A stretch of 20,588 nt of DNA from Trebonia sp035294225 (GCA_035294225.1 DATGLH010000090.1:1-20588), one strand, 5' to 3'; counted from the stretch's first letter, positions 6,242-14,386 are shown. A program made the numbers and translations. The notes: generated from the sequence alone by a model not told the origin.

Positions 6242-9004
6242 ATGTGGGTGGGTAGGGAACCCCACGCGCTGGTGGGGCGGAGCGAGGAGTGCCAGGCGCT
6301 CGACCACCTGCTTGCCACGGCCTGTCACGGGTCCAGCGGCGTGCTGGTACTGCGCGGCGAGCCGGGGATCGGCAAGACGGCACTCTTGCAGCATGTGACG
6401 CGGGCGGCCGGCGGCATGCGGGTCGTGCAGGTGACCGCGGCGCGGGCGGAGAAGGAGTTCGACTTCGCCGCCCTGCATCAGCTGCTGGTCCCGTTCCTGG
6501 GGTCGCTCGGCCGGCTGCCCGGACCCCAGCGGGAAGCGCTGGCGTCGGCGTTCGGGCTGGCCGCGGGCCCGCCGCCGGACCAGTTCCTGGTCGGGATCGC
6601 CGCGCTGACGATGCTCACCGAGGCGGCGCTGGAACAGCCGGTGCTGTGCGTCATCGACGACGCGCAGTGGCTGGACAAGGTCTCGCTGGACGCGCTCGGG
6701 TTCGTCGCCCGCAGGCTGTCCGCCGACCCGGTGGCGATGATCTTCGCGGTCGGCGACGGGGAACAGCGGACGGCGCTGGACGGGCTGGCCGAGCTGCGGC
6801 TGAACGGCCTGCCGGACGAGGCGGCCCAGGAACTGCTGGCGAGCGTCGCGGGGCGGCCGCTGGATCAGGGTGTCGCGCGCCGGATCCTGGCGGCGACCGC
6901 CGGCAACCCGCTGGCACTGATCGAGCTGGGCCACGGCCTGTCGCCGGCCGAGCTGAAAGGCGCGCTGCCCCTGCCTGATCCGCTGCGTATCGGCGAACGG
7001 CTCGAGTCGGCGTTCCTCCGCCGCGTGCGAGCGTTCCCGCCAGCGGCGCGGACCCTGCTGCTGCTGGCCGCGGCCGAGCCGTCGGGGGAGCCGGAGCTGC
7101 TCTGGAGAGCCGCCGGGCTGCTGGGGGCCGGAGCCGACGCCGCTGACACCCCGGGGCTGGAGCGGGTTCTCCGCTTCGACTCCCACATGTCGTTCGTCCA
7201 TCCGCTGCTGCGCTCGGCCGTCTATTACGGCGCCGCGGCGAGCGAGCGCAGGCGCGCGCACCAGGCGCTCGCGGCCGCCAGCGACTGCGGGCTCGACCCC
7301 GACCGCCGGGCGTGGCACCTGGCCGCCGCGGCCAGCGGCGCCGACGAGGAGCTCGCCGATGAGCTCGCGCAGTCGGCGGACCGGGCGCGCGCCCGGGGCG
7401 ACTGGGCAGGCTGCGCGGCGTTCCTCGAGCGCGCGGCCATGCTGACCCCCGACCGGGCACGGCGCGCCGCGCGCACGCTGGCCATCGCCGAGGCCAGGCT
7501 CAACGCCGGCGATCCGGGGGCCGCCGCGGCGCTGGTGGAACGCGCCGCGCCGGATCTCGACGACCCCCTGGCCCGGTCGCGGGCGAGACGGCTGCGGGGC
7601 GCCGTGCGCATAGCGCTGGGGAAGCCCGCGGAGGCTTCCCCGATCCTGCTCGACGCGGCCAGGGCGTTGCAGCAGCTCCATCCCGGGCAGGCGTGGGAGG
7701 CGCTGCTCGAGGCGTTCGAAGCGGCCCTGGGGGCCGGCCGGTTCGCGAGGGGAGCGGGCATCGCCGAGGTCCTGGAGGCCGTCCGCGCGGCTCCGCGCCG
7801 CACCGGCACGAAGGCGAGTGTCGCCGGCCTTGCCCTGGAAGGCTTCGCCGCCCTGGCCGAGCACAAGGACAAGGCGGGCATCGCCCGGCTCCGCCAGGCG
7901 CTCGCGGTGGCGGCGCAGCAGGTGCCGGCGGGAAGCCAGCACCTGCGCTTCGTGTTCATCGCCCCCCTGGCCGCCTATGAGATGCTGGACGACGCGGCGC
8001 TGCACGCCAGCTGCGCGCGGGCGGTCGCGCAGGCGCGCAGCCACGGTTCCCCCGCGGCGGTGGCCTCGGCGCTCGGGCTGCTGAGCTACTCCGAGGCGCT
8101 CGCGGGCCGCTTCGCCGCCGCCGAGGCGGCAACCGCCGAGGCGCGGAAACTGACCGCGGCGACCGGGGTCGCGGACGACCTCAGGACCGGGATCGGCGAG
8201 CTGGCGGTGCTGGCGTGGCGCGGGCGGGAAACGGCGGCCCGGCCGCTCGCCGCCGCTCGCGTGAGCGAGGCCACCCAGGCAGGATACGGGTTCGTCATCG
8301 GCTTCACCGCCATCGCGCTGACCGTGCTGGAGCTGGGCGCGGGCAACTACCAGGCCGCGCTGCGGCACGCCCTGAACGCGTCCGGAGAAGGCATGCCGGC
8401 GGAAATCGAGCTGCTGCCCGAGCTGATCGAGGCGGCCGCCAGATGCGGCGCGGTCGAGGAGGCCGCCGCCGCGCTGGAGAAGTTCACCGCCCGTGCGGAG
8501 GCCGCCGGCACCGACTGGGCGCTGGGCATGCTGCTCCGGTCGCGGGCACTGCTGGCGGACGACGATGACGCCGAGGAACTGTACCGCGGGGCCATCGAGC
8601 ACCTCGGGCACAGCCGGATCGTGCCGCAGCTCGGGCGGGCCCACCTGCTCTACGGCGAGTGGCTGCGCCGCCAGCATCGCCGCCGCGACGCCCGGGCCGC
8701 CCTGTACAGCGCCTGTGACATCCTGGACAGCATCGGCGCCGAGGCGTTCGCCGGCCGGGCGCGGGTGGAGCTGCTGGCCACCGGCGAGCACGTCCGCAAG
8801 CGGAGCGCCGCCGCCCGCGACGAGCTCACGCCACAGGAGCTGCAAATCGCCGGCCTGGCCAGTGAGGGTGCCTCCAACGTGGAGATAGCCAGCCAGCTGT
8901 TCATCAGCGCGAACACCGTCGCCTACCACCTGCGGAAGGTGTTCAGGAAGCTGGAGGTCACCAACCGGGCCGCGCTGGCCCATGTCCTGGAAGCCCGTAC
9001 CTGA
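6242..9004 (+). CDS. LAL-type LuxR family transcriptional regulator with N-terminal ATPase
   Basis: A 920-residue protein. Residues 39-46 are a Walker A motif (GEPGIGKT) and residues about 134-145 a Walker B segment (VLCVIDDAQWLD), typical of the STAND-type ATPases in LAL/MalT-like regulators. The middle (about 300-840) is alanine- and leucine-rich helical repeats, probably TPR-like, which in this family sense ligands or partners. Residues 862-917 are a LuxR/GerE helix-turn-helix ('LTPQELQIAGLASEGASNVE', then 'SANTVAYHLRKVFRKL'). Length is normal for the family. The ATG at 6242 has no strong ribosome site; GTG at 6248 is possible. It is divergent from the hopanoid operon, so it could control that operon, itself, or the downstream dehydrogenase. 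The ligand is unknown. Confidence 0.9.
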   Translation: MWVGREPHALVGRSEECQALDHLLATACHGSSGVLVLRGEPGIGKTALLQHVTRAAGGMRVVQVTAARAEKEFDFAALHQLLVPFLGSLGRLPGPQREALASAFGLAAGPPPDQFLVGIAALTMLTEAALEQPVLCVIDDAQWLDKVSLDALGFVARRLSADPVAMIFAVGDGEQRTALDGLAELRLNGLPDEAAQELLASVAGRPLDQGVARRILAATAGNPLALIELGHGLSPAELKGALPLPDPLRIGERLESAFLRRVRAFPPAARTLLLLAAAEPSGEPELLWRAAGLLGAGADAADTPGLERVLRFDSHMSFVHPLLRSAVYYGAAASERRRAHQALAAASDCGLDPDRRAWHLAAAASGADEELADELAQSADRARARGDWAGCAAFLERAAMLTPDRARRAARTLAIAEARLNAGDPGAAAALVERAAPDLDDPLARSRARRLRGAVRIALGKPAEASPILLDAARALQQLHPGQAWEALLEAFEAALGAGRFARGAGIAEVLEAVRAAPRRTGTKASVAGLALEGFAALAEHKDKAGIARLRQALAVAAQQVPAGSQHLRFVFIAPLAAYEMLDDAALHASCARAVAQARSHGSPAAVASALGLLSYSEALAGRFAAAEAATAEARKLTAATGVADDLRTGIGELAVLAWRGRETAARPLAAARVSEATQAGYGFVIGFTAIALTVLELGAGNYQAALRHALNASGEGMPAEIELLPELIEAAARCGAVEEAAAALEKFTARAEAAGTDWALGMLLRSRALLADDDDAEELYRGAIEHLGHSRIVPQLGRAHLLYGEWLRRQHRRRDARAALYSACDILDSIGAEAFAGRARVELLATGEHVRKRSAAARDELTPQELQIAGLASEGASNVEIASQLFISANTVAYHLRKVFRKLEVTNRAALAHVLEART

Positions 9005-9048
9005 GCCGCCTGAGCGCCGGACTCCGCGCTGACGGCTATCAATTCAGG

Positions 9049-9062
9049 GGATGCGAGCATCC
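9049..9062. promoter_or_regulatory. Hairpin/palindrome upstream of the short-chain dehydrogenase
   Basis: GGATGC (9049-9054) and GCATCC (9057-9062) form a six-base inverted repeat with a GA centre, 26 bp before the dehydrogenase start. It may be an operator for the adjacent regulator or another factor. Nothing else supports it. Confidence 0.3.
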
Positions 9063-9087
9063 GTGCCGTCCTCGTAGCGTTCCTTGC

Positions 9088-9861
9088 GTGATGGACGGAC
9101 GCGCGCATCCCCATGACCCGCCCGGGATAGCCCTGGTGACCGGGGCGTCGTCCGGGATCGGGGCCGCGGTGGCGGACTGCCTGGCCGCCGGCGGCTGGCG
9201 GCTGCTGCTGTCCGGGCGGGACGCCGGCCGCCTCGGGCAGGTGGCGGCCCGCACGGACTCGGTGCCGCTGACCGCCGACCTGGCCACCACGGCCGGCGCG
9301 GCCTGGCTGGCCAGCGCCGCGCTGGAGACCGCCGGGCAGGTGGACATGCTGGTGGCCGGGGCGGGCGTAGGCTGGTACGGCCCGTTCACGGCGATGCCGC
9401 CGGGCCGGGCCGAGGAGATCTTGATGGTCGACCTGGTGTCGGCCATCGAACTGGTGCGGCTGCTGCTGCCGCAGATGCTGTCCCGGCGCCGCGGCCACGT
9501 GGTGCTGGTCGGGTCGATCGCCGGCAGCGTCGGCGTCAGCGGGGAGGCGGTGTACTCCGCGGCCAAGGGCGGGCTGGGCGCGTTCGCCGAGGCGCTGCGG
9601 TATGAGCTGCGCGGCACCGGGGTAACCATCACCCACGTGGTCATCGGAGTGGCCGACACCCCGTTCTTCGCCCGCCGCGGCGCCCCCTATGCCCGCGCCA
9701 GGCCGCGGCCGGTGCCGCCGGACCGGGTCGCCAGCCTCATCTGCCAGGCCGCGCTGCGCGGCCGTGAGGACGTCTACATCCCGGGCTGGACGCGGCTGCC
9801 GGGACTGGTCCGCGTCACCGTCCCGTCCCTGTACCGCCGCCTGGCCGTCCGGTTCGGCTGA
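9088..9861 (+). CDS. Short-chain dehydrogenase/reductase (classical SDR)
   Basis: A 257-residue protein starting at GTG 9088 or ATG 9091. Residues 18-25 are TGASSGIG, the Rossmann cofactor motif. The usual NNAG motif appears as 'VAGAGVG'. The catalytic triad is visible as S143, Y156 and K160 ('YSAAK'), with the usual 13-residue Ser-Tyr spacing. It is therefore an NAD(P)-dependent oxidoreductase; the C-terminus ('YIPGWTRLPGLVRVTVPSLY') resembles actinobacterial SDRs that act on hydrophobic substrates, but the substrate cannot be read from sequence. It follows the LAL regulator by 83 bp on the same strand and converges on fabF with a 55-bp gap. Whether it works with the fatty-acid genes or the hopanoid genes is unresolved. 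Confidence 0.88.
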   Translation: MMDGRAHPHDPPGIALVTGASSGIGAAVADCLAAGGWRLLLSGRDAGRLGQVAARTDSVPLTADLATTAGAAWLASAALETAGQVDMLVAGAGVGWYGPFTAMPPGRAEEILMVDLVSAIELVRLLLPQMLSRRRGHVVLVGSIAGSVGVSGEAVYSAAKGGLGAFAEALRYELRGTGVTITHVVIGVADTPFFARRGAPYARARPRPVPPDRVASLICQAALRGREDVYIPGWTRLPGLVRVTVPSLYRRLAVRFG

Positions 9862-9908
9862 GCACGGTCGGCGGCCACGCCCTCGCCGGCCAGGCGCCGT
9901 GCCGTGCT
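9861..9908. terminator. Possible bidirectional hairpin between SDR and fabF
   Basis: AGCACGG at 9861-9867 pairs with CCGTGCT at 9902-9908, with GC-rich sequence between them that can pair further. It lies in the short convergent gap, where a shared terminator is expected. There is no T-run on either side, so the call is tentative. Confidence 0.35.
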
Positions 9909-9916
9909 GGCGGTGG

Positions 9917-11185
9917 TCAGGCCCCCTCGGGGGCGTACTCGGTGAACGCGAGCGTCACGTTGTGCCCGCCGAAGCCGAACGCGTTGTTCAGCACCGCCAT
10001 TGGCCCTTGCCCGGGCCGGGGCGCGAGCGGCCGCGCCGTGGTGGCGACGTCGACGGTCACCTCGTCGTCGAGGTCCTCCAGGTTGATGGTCGGCGGCGCT
10101 GTCCGGTCCCGCAGCGCGAGGATCGCGGCCACCGACTCGACCGCGCCGGCCCCGCCGAGCAAGTGGCCGGTCATCGACTTGGTGGCGGACACCACGACGC
10201 CGGCGGCGGCCTCGCCGAGCGCGGACTCGATGGCCCGCGCCTCCAGCGGGTCGCCCTCCGGCGTGGACGTGGCATGCGCGTTCACGTGCACCACCTGCTC
10301 AGGCGAGACTCCGGCGTCCCGCAGGGCGGAGGAGATCGAGTACGCCCCGCCGGCGCCGCCGGGCGCCGGGTGGGTGATGTGGTGCGCGTCGGAGGAGTAG
10401 CCGGCGCCGGCCGCCACCGCGTAGATCTGCGCGCCCCGCGCGAGCGCATGGGGGAGCGACTCGAGCACGACGATGCCGGCGCCCTCGCCGAGCACGAACC
10501 CGTCGCGCCCCTTGTCGAAGGGCCGCGAGGCCCGCGACGGCTCGTCGTTGCGGGTGGACATCGCGCGCATCACGGCGAACGCGCCGATGTTCAGGGCCAT
10601 GATCGCGGCTTCCGTTCCGCCGGCCACGACCACGTCGGCCCGGCCGGAGCGGATCATGTCGATGCCGTACCCGATCGCCTCGGCACCAGACGCGCACGCG
10701 CTCACCGGCGCGTGCGCGCCGGCCCTGGCGCCGAGTTCGATGCTGATCCAGCCGGCCGCGCCGTTGGGCATCAGCATCGGGACGGTGTACGGCGAGATGC
10801 GATCCCAGCCCTTCTCGCGCAGCGCGTCGTAAGCGGCCAGCGTGGAGCCGATGCCGCCGATGCCGCTGGTGACCGCGACGCCGAGCCGGTATGGGTCGAC
10901 CGCGGGCGATCCCGCGTCCGCCCATGCCTCGCGCGCCGCCACCAGCGCGAGCTGCTCGCACCGGTCCATGCGGCGGGCCTGGACCCGGCCGATCACGGGC
11001 ACCGGATCCGCCGCGGCCGGCGCCGCGATCTTCACCGGCAGCGACTCCGCCCAGTCCTCGGTGATGCGGCGGACCCCGCTGGTGCCGGCGAGCATCGCCG
11101 ACCAGGTGGACGCGACATCACCGCCGAGCGGCGTGATCGCGCCGAGCCCGGTGACGACGACGCTAACCCGATCGCTGCTGCTCAC
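9917..11185 (-). CDS. fabF: 3-oxoacyl-[ACP] synthase II (KAS II)
   Basis: A 422-residue condensing enzyme that extends acyl-ACP with malonyl-ACP in type II fatty-acid synthesis. The catalytic Cys is C164 in 'VSACASGAEA'; the two catalytic histidines are H304 in 'VNAHATSTPEGDP' and H341 in 'SMTGHLLGGAGAVES'; K336 is also conserved. Length is normal for FabF. The GTG start at 11185 has GGAGG five bases upstream. It is the last gene of fabD-fabH-acpP-fabF, 80 bp after acpP, with a duplicated acpP end in the gap. The block order matches Streptomyces, where these genes are essential and activated by FasR. Confidence 0.95.
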   Translation of the reverse strand: MSSSDRVSVVVTGLGAITPLGGDVASTWSAMLAGTSGVRRITEDWAESLPVKIAAPAAADPVPVIGRVQARRMDRCEQLALVAAREAWADAGSPAVDPYRLGVAVTSGIGGIGSTLAAYDALREKGWDRISPYTVPMLMPNGAAGWISIELGARAGAHAPVSACASGAEAIGYGIDMIRSGRADVVVAGGTEAAIMALNIGAFAVMRAMSTRNDEPSRASRPFDKGRDGFVLGEGAGIVVLESLPHALARGAQIYAVAAGAGYSSDAHHITHPAPGGAGGAYSISSALRDAGVSPEQVVHVNAHATSTPEGDPLEARAIESALGEAAAGVVVSATKSMTGHLLGGAGAVESVAAILALRDRTAPPTINLEDLDDEVTVDVATTARPLAPRPGQGPMAVLNNAFGFGGHNVTLAFTEYAPEGA

Positions 11186-11220
11186 TGCAACCTCCGCACA
11201 CGCGTAGGGGCTTGCCCGTC

Positions 11221-11284
11221 TCCTCGCCCCGCCTCAGGAGTTCTTGCTCACGTCCTTGCCCCGCCTCAGGAGTTCTTGCTCACG
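11221..11284. repeat. 32-bp tandem duplication of the acpP 3' end
   Basis: Two adjacent 32-bp copies (11253-11284 and 11221-11252) match at 31 of 32 bases. The first contains the last five sense codons and stop of acpP; the second repeats GTG-Ser-Lys-Asn-Ser-stop immediately downstream, before fabF. A 27-bp core (11258-11284 versus 11226-11252) is perfect. Confidence 0.95.
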
Positions 11285-11505
11285 AAATTGATGACGTCCT
11301 GGACGGTCTTGAGGTCCTTGAGCTGCTCATCCGGGATCTCGACGCCGAACTTGTCCTGGGCGGCGACCGCGATCTCGACCATCGACAGCGAGTCGATGTC
11401 GAGGTCGTCGACGAAGCTCTTGTCCGGCGTCACCTCATCGGCCGGCACGCCGGCGATCTCGTCGATGATCTCGGCGAGCCCGGCGAGGATCTCCTGGTCA
11501 GTCAC
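11266..11505 (-). CDS. acpP: Acyl carrier protein
   Basis: A 79-residue acidic protein, the carrier for growing acyl chains. The phosphopantetheine attachment serine is S39 in 'DLDIDSLSMVEI', and the following 'FGVEIPDEQLKDLKTV' is typical helix II-III sequence. The GTG start at 11505 is chosen because AAGGAG lies five bases upstream and the length becomes normal; a reading frame that extends 26 residues further upstream has no support. It sits between fabH and fabF, as in Streptomyces. The end of the gene is tandemly duplicated just after the stop. Confidence 0.95.
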   Translation of the reverse strand: MTDQEILAGLAEIIDEIAGVPADEVTPDKSFVDDLDIDSLSMVEIAVAAQDKFGVEIPDEQLKDLKTVQDVINFVSKNS

Positions 11506-11591
11506 TGTTGCTCCTTCTCTGGCCGTGTTCGTTAGCTGCTTGTCAGCCTGATCGCCCCGCATGTCCGGGCATCCGCCCGGCAACGGCGTGG

Positions 11592-12563
11592 CTAGGGTAG
11601 CGTGATCACCTGCGCGGCGTAGGACAGGCCGGCGCCGAACCCGAGCAGCAGCGCCGGCGTGCCCGGCTGCAGCCGTCCCTGCTCGGCCATCCGGGACAGC
11701 GCGAGCGGGATCGACGCCGATGAGGTGTTCCCGGCGTGGGTGATGTCGTCGGCGACGCGATCACGCGGAATGCCGAGCTTGCGGGCAATGGCCTCGACGA
11801 TCCGGAGGTTCGCCTGGTGGGGGACGAACGCCGAGATGTCGGCGGGCGTCACCCCGGCCCGGACGCACGCCTCAAGCGCCACGGGGTGCAGCGCCGTCGT
11901 CGCCCACCGGAACACCGCCTGCCCGTCCTGCCGCAGGCTCCCGGTCCGGCTGGGGATCGTGATCCGCCCGGCCATGTCGCCCGCGCTGCCCCAGACGACG
12001 GGGCCGATCCCGGACGGCTCACCCGCGCCGGCGGGCCCCACCACGGCCGCCCCGGCCCCGTCGGCGAAGATGATGCACGTGGACCGGTCGTTCCAGTCGA
12101 TCCACGAGGTCAGCTTCTCCGCGCCGATCACCAGCGCGTACCGGGCGCTGCCCGCCCGCACCGAGTCCGACGCCGCCGCCAGCGCGTAGCAGAACCCGGC
12201 GCACGCCGCGTTCAGGTCGTAGGCCCCGGGTGCGGTGATGCCGAGCCGGTACGCGACCGTGGCGGACACGTTCGGGATCTGCACCTCGGGCGTGCAGGTG
12301 GCGACGACCACCAGGTCGATGGAGGAAGGGGTGAGCCCGCTCGCGGCGAGCGCCTTGGCGCCGGCCGCCTCGGCCATGTCCGCGACGGTCTCGTCGTCCC
12401 TGGCGACCCGGCGGCTCTCGATTCCGACCCGGGCGCGGATCCACTCGTCACTGGTGTCGACGATCTTGGCCAGGTCGTCGTTGGTGACGACCTTGTCCGG
12501 CTGGTACCCCCCGAACGCAAGGACCCGCGCGCCCGTCCCGGCGCTCTCCTCGTTCGCGGGCAT
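11592..12563 (-). CDS. fabH: 3-oxoacyl-[ACP] synthase III (KAS III)
   Basis: A 323-residue enzyme that starts fatty-acid synthesis by condensing acyl-CoA with malonyl-ACP; in actinomycetes it usually accepts branched starter units. The triad is visible: C121 in 'DLNAACAGFCYAL', H249 in 'VPHQANLRI' and N279 in 'THAGNTSSASIP'. The ATG at 12563 overlaps the fabD stop by one base (TGATG), showing coupling; a longer reading frame upstream lies inside fabD in another frame and is rejected. The gap to acpP is 86 bp. Presence of fabH in the block is as in Streptomyces and unlike Mycobacterium tuberculosis. Confidence 0.95.
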   Translation of the reverse strand: MPANEESAGTGARVLAFGGYQPDKVVTNDDLAKIVDTSDEWIRARVGIESRRVARDDETVADMAEAAGAKALAASGLTPSSIDLVVVATCTPEVQIPNVSATVAYRLGITAPGAYDLNAACAGFCYALAAASDSVRAGSARYALVIGAEKLTSWIDWNDRSTCIIFADGAGAAVVGPAGAGEPSGIGPVVWGSAGDMAGRITIPSRTGSLRQDGQAVFRWATTALHPVALEACVRAGVTPADISAFVPHQANLRIVEAIARKLGIPRDRVADDITHAGNTSSASIPLALSRMAEQGRLQPGTPALLLGFGAGLSYAAQVITLP

Positions 12564-13552
12564 CACGCCTGCTCCTTCGGCTCGGGCCGCGCCAGCGGCT
12601 GTCCTTCGCTCCCCGGGCCGCCGGCCGGGGCCGCGCGCCCGTTCGCCGGCGCGGCGTGCGCCGCGATGAGCTCGCGCGCGGCCCCGAGCTGGTCCGGGGT
12701 CTTCAGCGCCAGCAGCTCGACGCCGGGCAGGGCGCGCCTGGCCAGCCCGGTCAGCGTGCCGCCCGGCACGAGCTCGATCAGCGCGGTCACCCCGATGCCG
12801 GCCATGGCCGCCATACACAGATCCCAGCGGACCGGGGCGGCGACCTGGGCGACGATCCGCTCCACCCAGTTCTTCCCGGAGGTGACGACGCGGCCGTCGG
12901 CGTTGGAGAGCAGCGGGATCGCGGGGTCCTTGACCACGGTGCCTGCCGCCGCCCGCGCGAGCGCCTCGACCGCCGGAGCCATGTGCCGGGTATGGAACGC
13001 GCCCGCCACCCGCAGCGGTCGCAGCCGCGCCCCCGCGGGCGGGCGGGCCGCGAACGCCTCAAGCTCGGCGAGCGTGCCGCCGGCCACGATCTGCCCGGCG
13101 CCGTTGATGTTCGCCGGGGTGAGCCCGGCGTCGGCGATGGCGGCGAGCACGGCCGTCTCGTCGCCGCCGAGCACCGCGGTCATCCCGGTCGGCTCGGCCG
13201 CGGTGGCCGCCGCCATGGCTTCGCCGCGCACCCGCGTCAGCCGGATCGCGTCATCCGGGCTCAGCACGCCGGCGATCGCCCCGGCGGCGAGTTCGCCGAC
13301 GCTGTGCCCGGCGACCGCGTCGGGCTCGCCGAGCAGCCCGGCGACCGCGAGTGCCGCCGCCACCAGCAGCGGCTGCGCGACGGATGTGTCGGTGATCTCT
13401 TCAGCGCTGCCGGCCGTGCCCAGCCTGACCAGGTCGCGCCCGGCCAGCTCCGACCAGGCGCCGAGCTGGTCGGCGAGGCCAGGGAGTTCGAGCCAGGGGG
13501 AGAGGAAACCCGGAGTCTGCGCGCCCTGCCCGGGCGCGGTGAAGATCAGCAC
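12563..13552 (-). CDS. fabD: Malonyl-CoA:ACP transacylase
   Basis: A 329-residue acyltransferase that loads malonate onto ACP. Motifs in order: 'PGQGAQTPGF' near residues 7-16, the nucleophile S84 in 'AGHSVGELAAG', conserved R110, and the catalytic H188 in 'GAFHTRHMAPA'. The last 25 residues are a flexible Ala/Gly/Pro tail beyond the usual fold. The start is GTG at 13552, with AAGG eight bases upstream. It is the first gene of the fab block and is coupled to fabH. Its leader contains a hairpin and operator-like repeats, consistent with regulation by FasR, although the FasR box itself cannot be identified here. Confidence 0.94.
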   Translation of the reverse strand: MLIFTAPGQGAQTPGFLSPWLELPGLADQLGAWSELAGRDLVRLGTAGSAEEITDTSVAQPLLVAAALAVAGLLGEPDAVAGHSVGELAAGAIAGVLSPDDAIRLTRVRGEAMAAATAAEPTGMTAVLGGDETAVLAAIADAGLTPANINGAGQIVAGGTLAELEAFAARPPAGARLRPLRVAGAFHTRHMAPAVEALARAAAGTVVKDPAIPLLSNADGRVVTSGKNWVERIVAQVAAPVRWDLCMAAMAGIGVTALIELVPGGTLTGLARRALPGVELLALKTPDQLGAARELIAAHAAPANGRAAPAGGPGSEGQPLARPEPKEQA

Positions 13553-13660
13553 GTTGTCAACCTTGCCCTGTAGGGGTCCGCCACCCCGATAACGAACGTC
13601 ACGAAGTTCGCGCGCGATAATTTGTAGACTACCTCTAAAGACCGTTTACCAGGCAGTCAC
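13553..13660 (-). promoter_or_regulatory. fabD leader and probable promoter/operator region
   Basis: A leader hairpin is formed by GGGGT (13573-13577) and ACCCC (13583-13587). An inverted repeat CGAAC/GTTCG (13593-13597 and 13606-13610) lies upstream. Next comes an AT-rich segment around 13616-13645 that includes the palindrome GTAGACTAC (13624-13632) and, on the minus strand, TACAAATTAT, a plausible -10 area. The cluster is where a FasR-type activator would act. The exact boxes are not proven. Confidence 0.45.
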
Positions 13661-13759
13661 CGCCCCGTCACCCGCGGCGTTCCGCGCCCGGGGCCGGGCG
13701 CGCCGGCCCGGTGCCGGGGTGGCCGGCCTGGGTGCGCCGGCCGCACCGCCGGCCGCCGG

Positions 13760-13809
13760 TGCCTAAAACGGCCGCACACTGCCTAAAACGGCCGCACAGT
13801 GCCTAAAAA
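13760..13809. repeat. 20-bp tandem repeat, two full copies and a partial third
   Basis: Copies at 13760-13779 and 13780-13799 match at 19 of 20 bases. A partial third (13800-13809) keeps TGCCTAAAA. Each full unit contains CGGCCG next to an A-run, giving a regular 20-bp period (close to two helical turns), as in arrays of protein-binding sites. Confidence 0.9.
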
Positions 13810-13927
13810 CCTTTCATGAGGAAAGAAAAATCGGCTATAAGCTAAAAATCTTACAGGATCATGGAGAATGAGGCTGGTACGGCGCGCACGCGCCATTTCC
13901 GTGCCAGCACATGGCGGTCTCGGCATT

Positions 13928-13985
13928 GATCCGGGAACATCCTGGGTGATGTCGAGGATCGGGGAACATCCTGGGTGATGTCGGG
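13928..13985. repeat. 29-bp tandem repeat, two copies, each with an internal inverted repeat
   Basis: Copies at 13928-13956 and 13957-13985 match at 27 of 29 bases. Each contains ACATC, six bases, GATGT, an inverted repeat. This could be two binding sites, for instance of a lost mobile element, but no transposase is present. Confidence 0.88.
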
Positions 13986-14386
13986 CCGGCCGACGTGGAC
14001 GCCGCCGCCGCGATGATGACCGAGGACGCCCGGCCGGCCATGCCGCCGCTGCCGCTGAGTGCCAGGACCGCGGGCTCGCCGCCGCTGCCGCTGGAGTACC
14101 GGCACCGCGGGCTCGCCGCCGATATCCGCCTGACCGCGCCAGGCAACCCGCGGTCACGAACTACGGCTGCCGTACCGGCACTTCGGCAAACCTCATGATG
14201 AGCCGGCCCGTTTATGCCAGGGCGAACGCGGCGACCCTGGTCCAGCGCCCTCCCGCGGATCGCTGAGTCAGCGCGGTGACCGCGGTGGCGTGCGCGTCGA
14301 TGGGCAGGTGCGCCTGGACGCAGGCCCCGGCGGCGCGCAGGTCGCCAAGGGGGTGACCGTGGCCGACGGTCAGGTGGGGGAACGAA

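Larger units (their letters stand above)
13661..14212. other. Non-coding stretch with repeats and an AT-rich pocket between fabD and a dead gene
   Basis: No gene is supported here. It contains a GC-rich part with an inverted repeat GGTGCG/CGCACC (13731-13736 and 13742-13747), 20-bp tandem repeats (13760-13809), an AT-rich pocket (about 13803-13862) that stands out from the surrounding DNA, and a 29-bp tandem repeat (13928-13985). In the pocket CTTTC (13811-13815) and GAAAG (13821-13825) are inverted around ATGAG. Frames at 13995-14198 (plus) and 13859-14146 (minus) look like chance openings. The segment may be the scar of an insertion between fasR and fabD. Confidence 0.55.

Noticed and set aside
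6227..8983. Minus-strand open frame of 918 codons opposite the LAL regulator
   Set aside because: Gln/Arg/Gly-rich shadow of a clear ATPase-LuxR protein on the plus strand.
11506..11583. 26-residue N-terminal extension of the acyl carrier protein
   Set aside because: The AAGGAG site five bases before the GTG at 11505 and the normal ACP length fix the start there.
13760..13985. CRISPR array
   Set aside because: The repeats are directly adjacent with no unique spacers of regular length, and no cas gene is near.
13859..14146. Minus-strand small open frame between fabD and the pseudogene
   Set aside because: It runs through the tandem repeats, has no recognisable ribosome site or motif, and overlaps other equally long chance frames.
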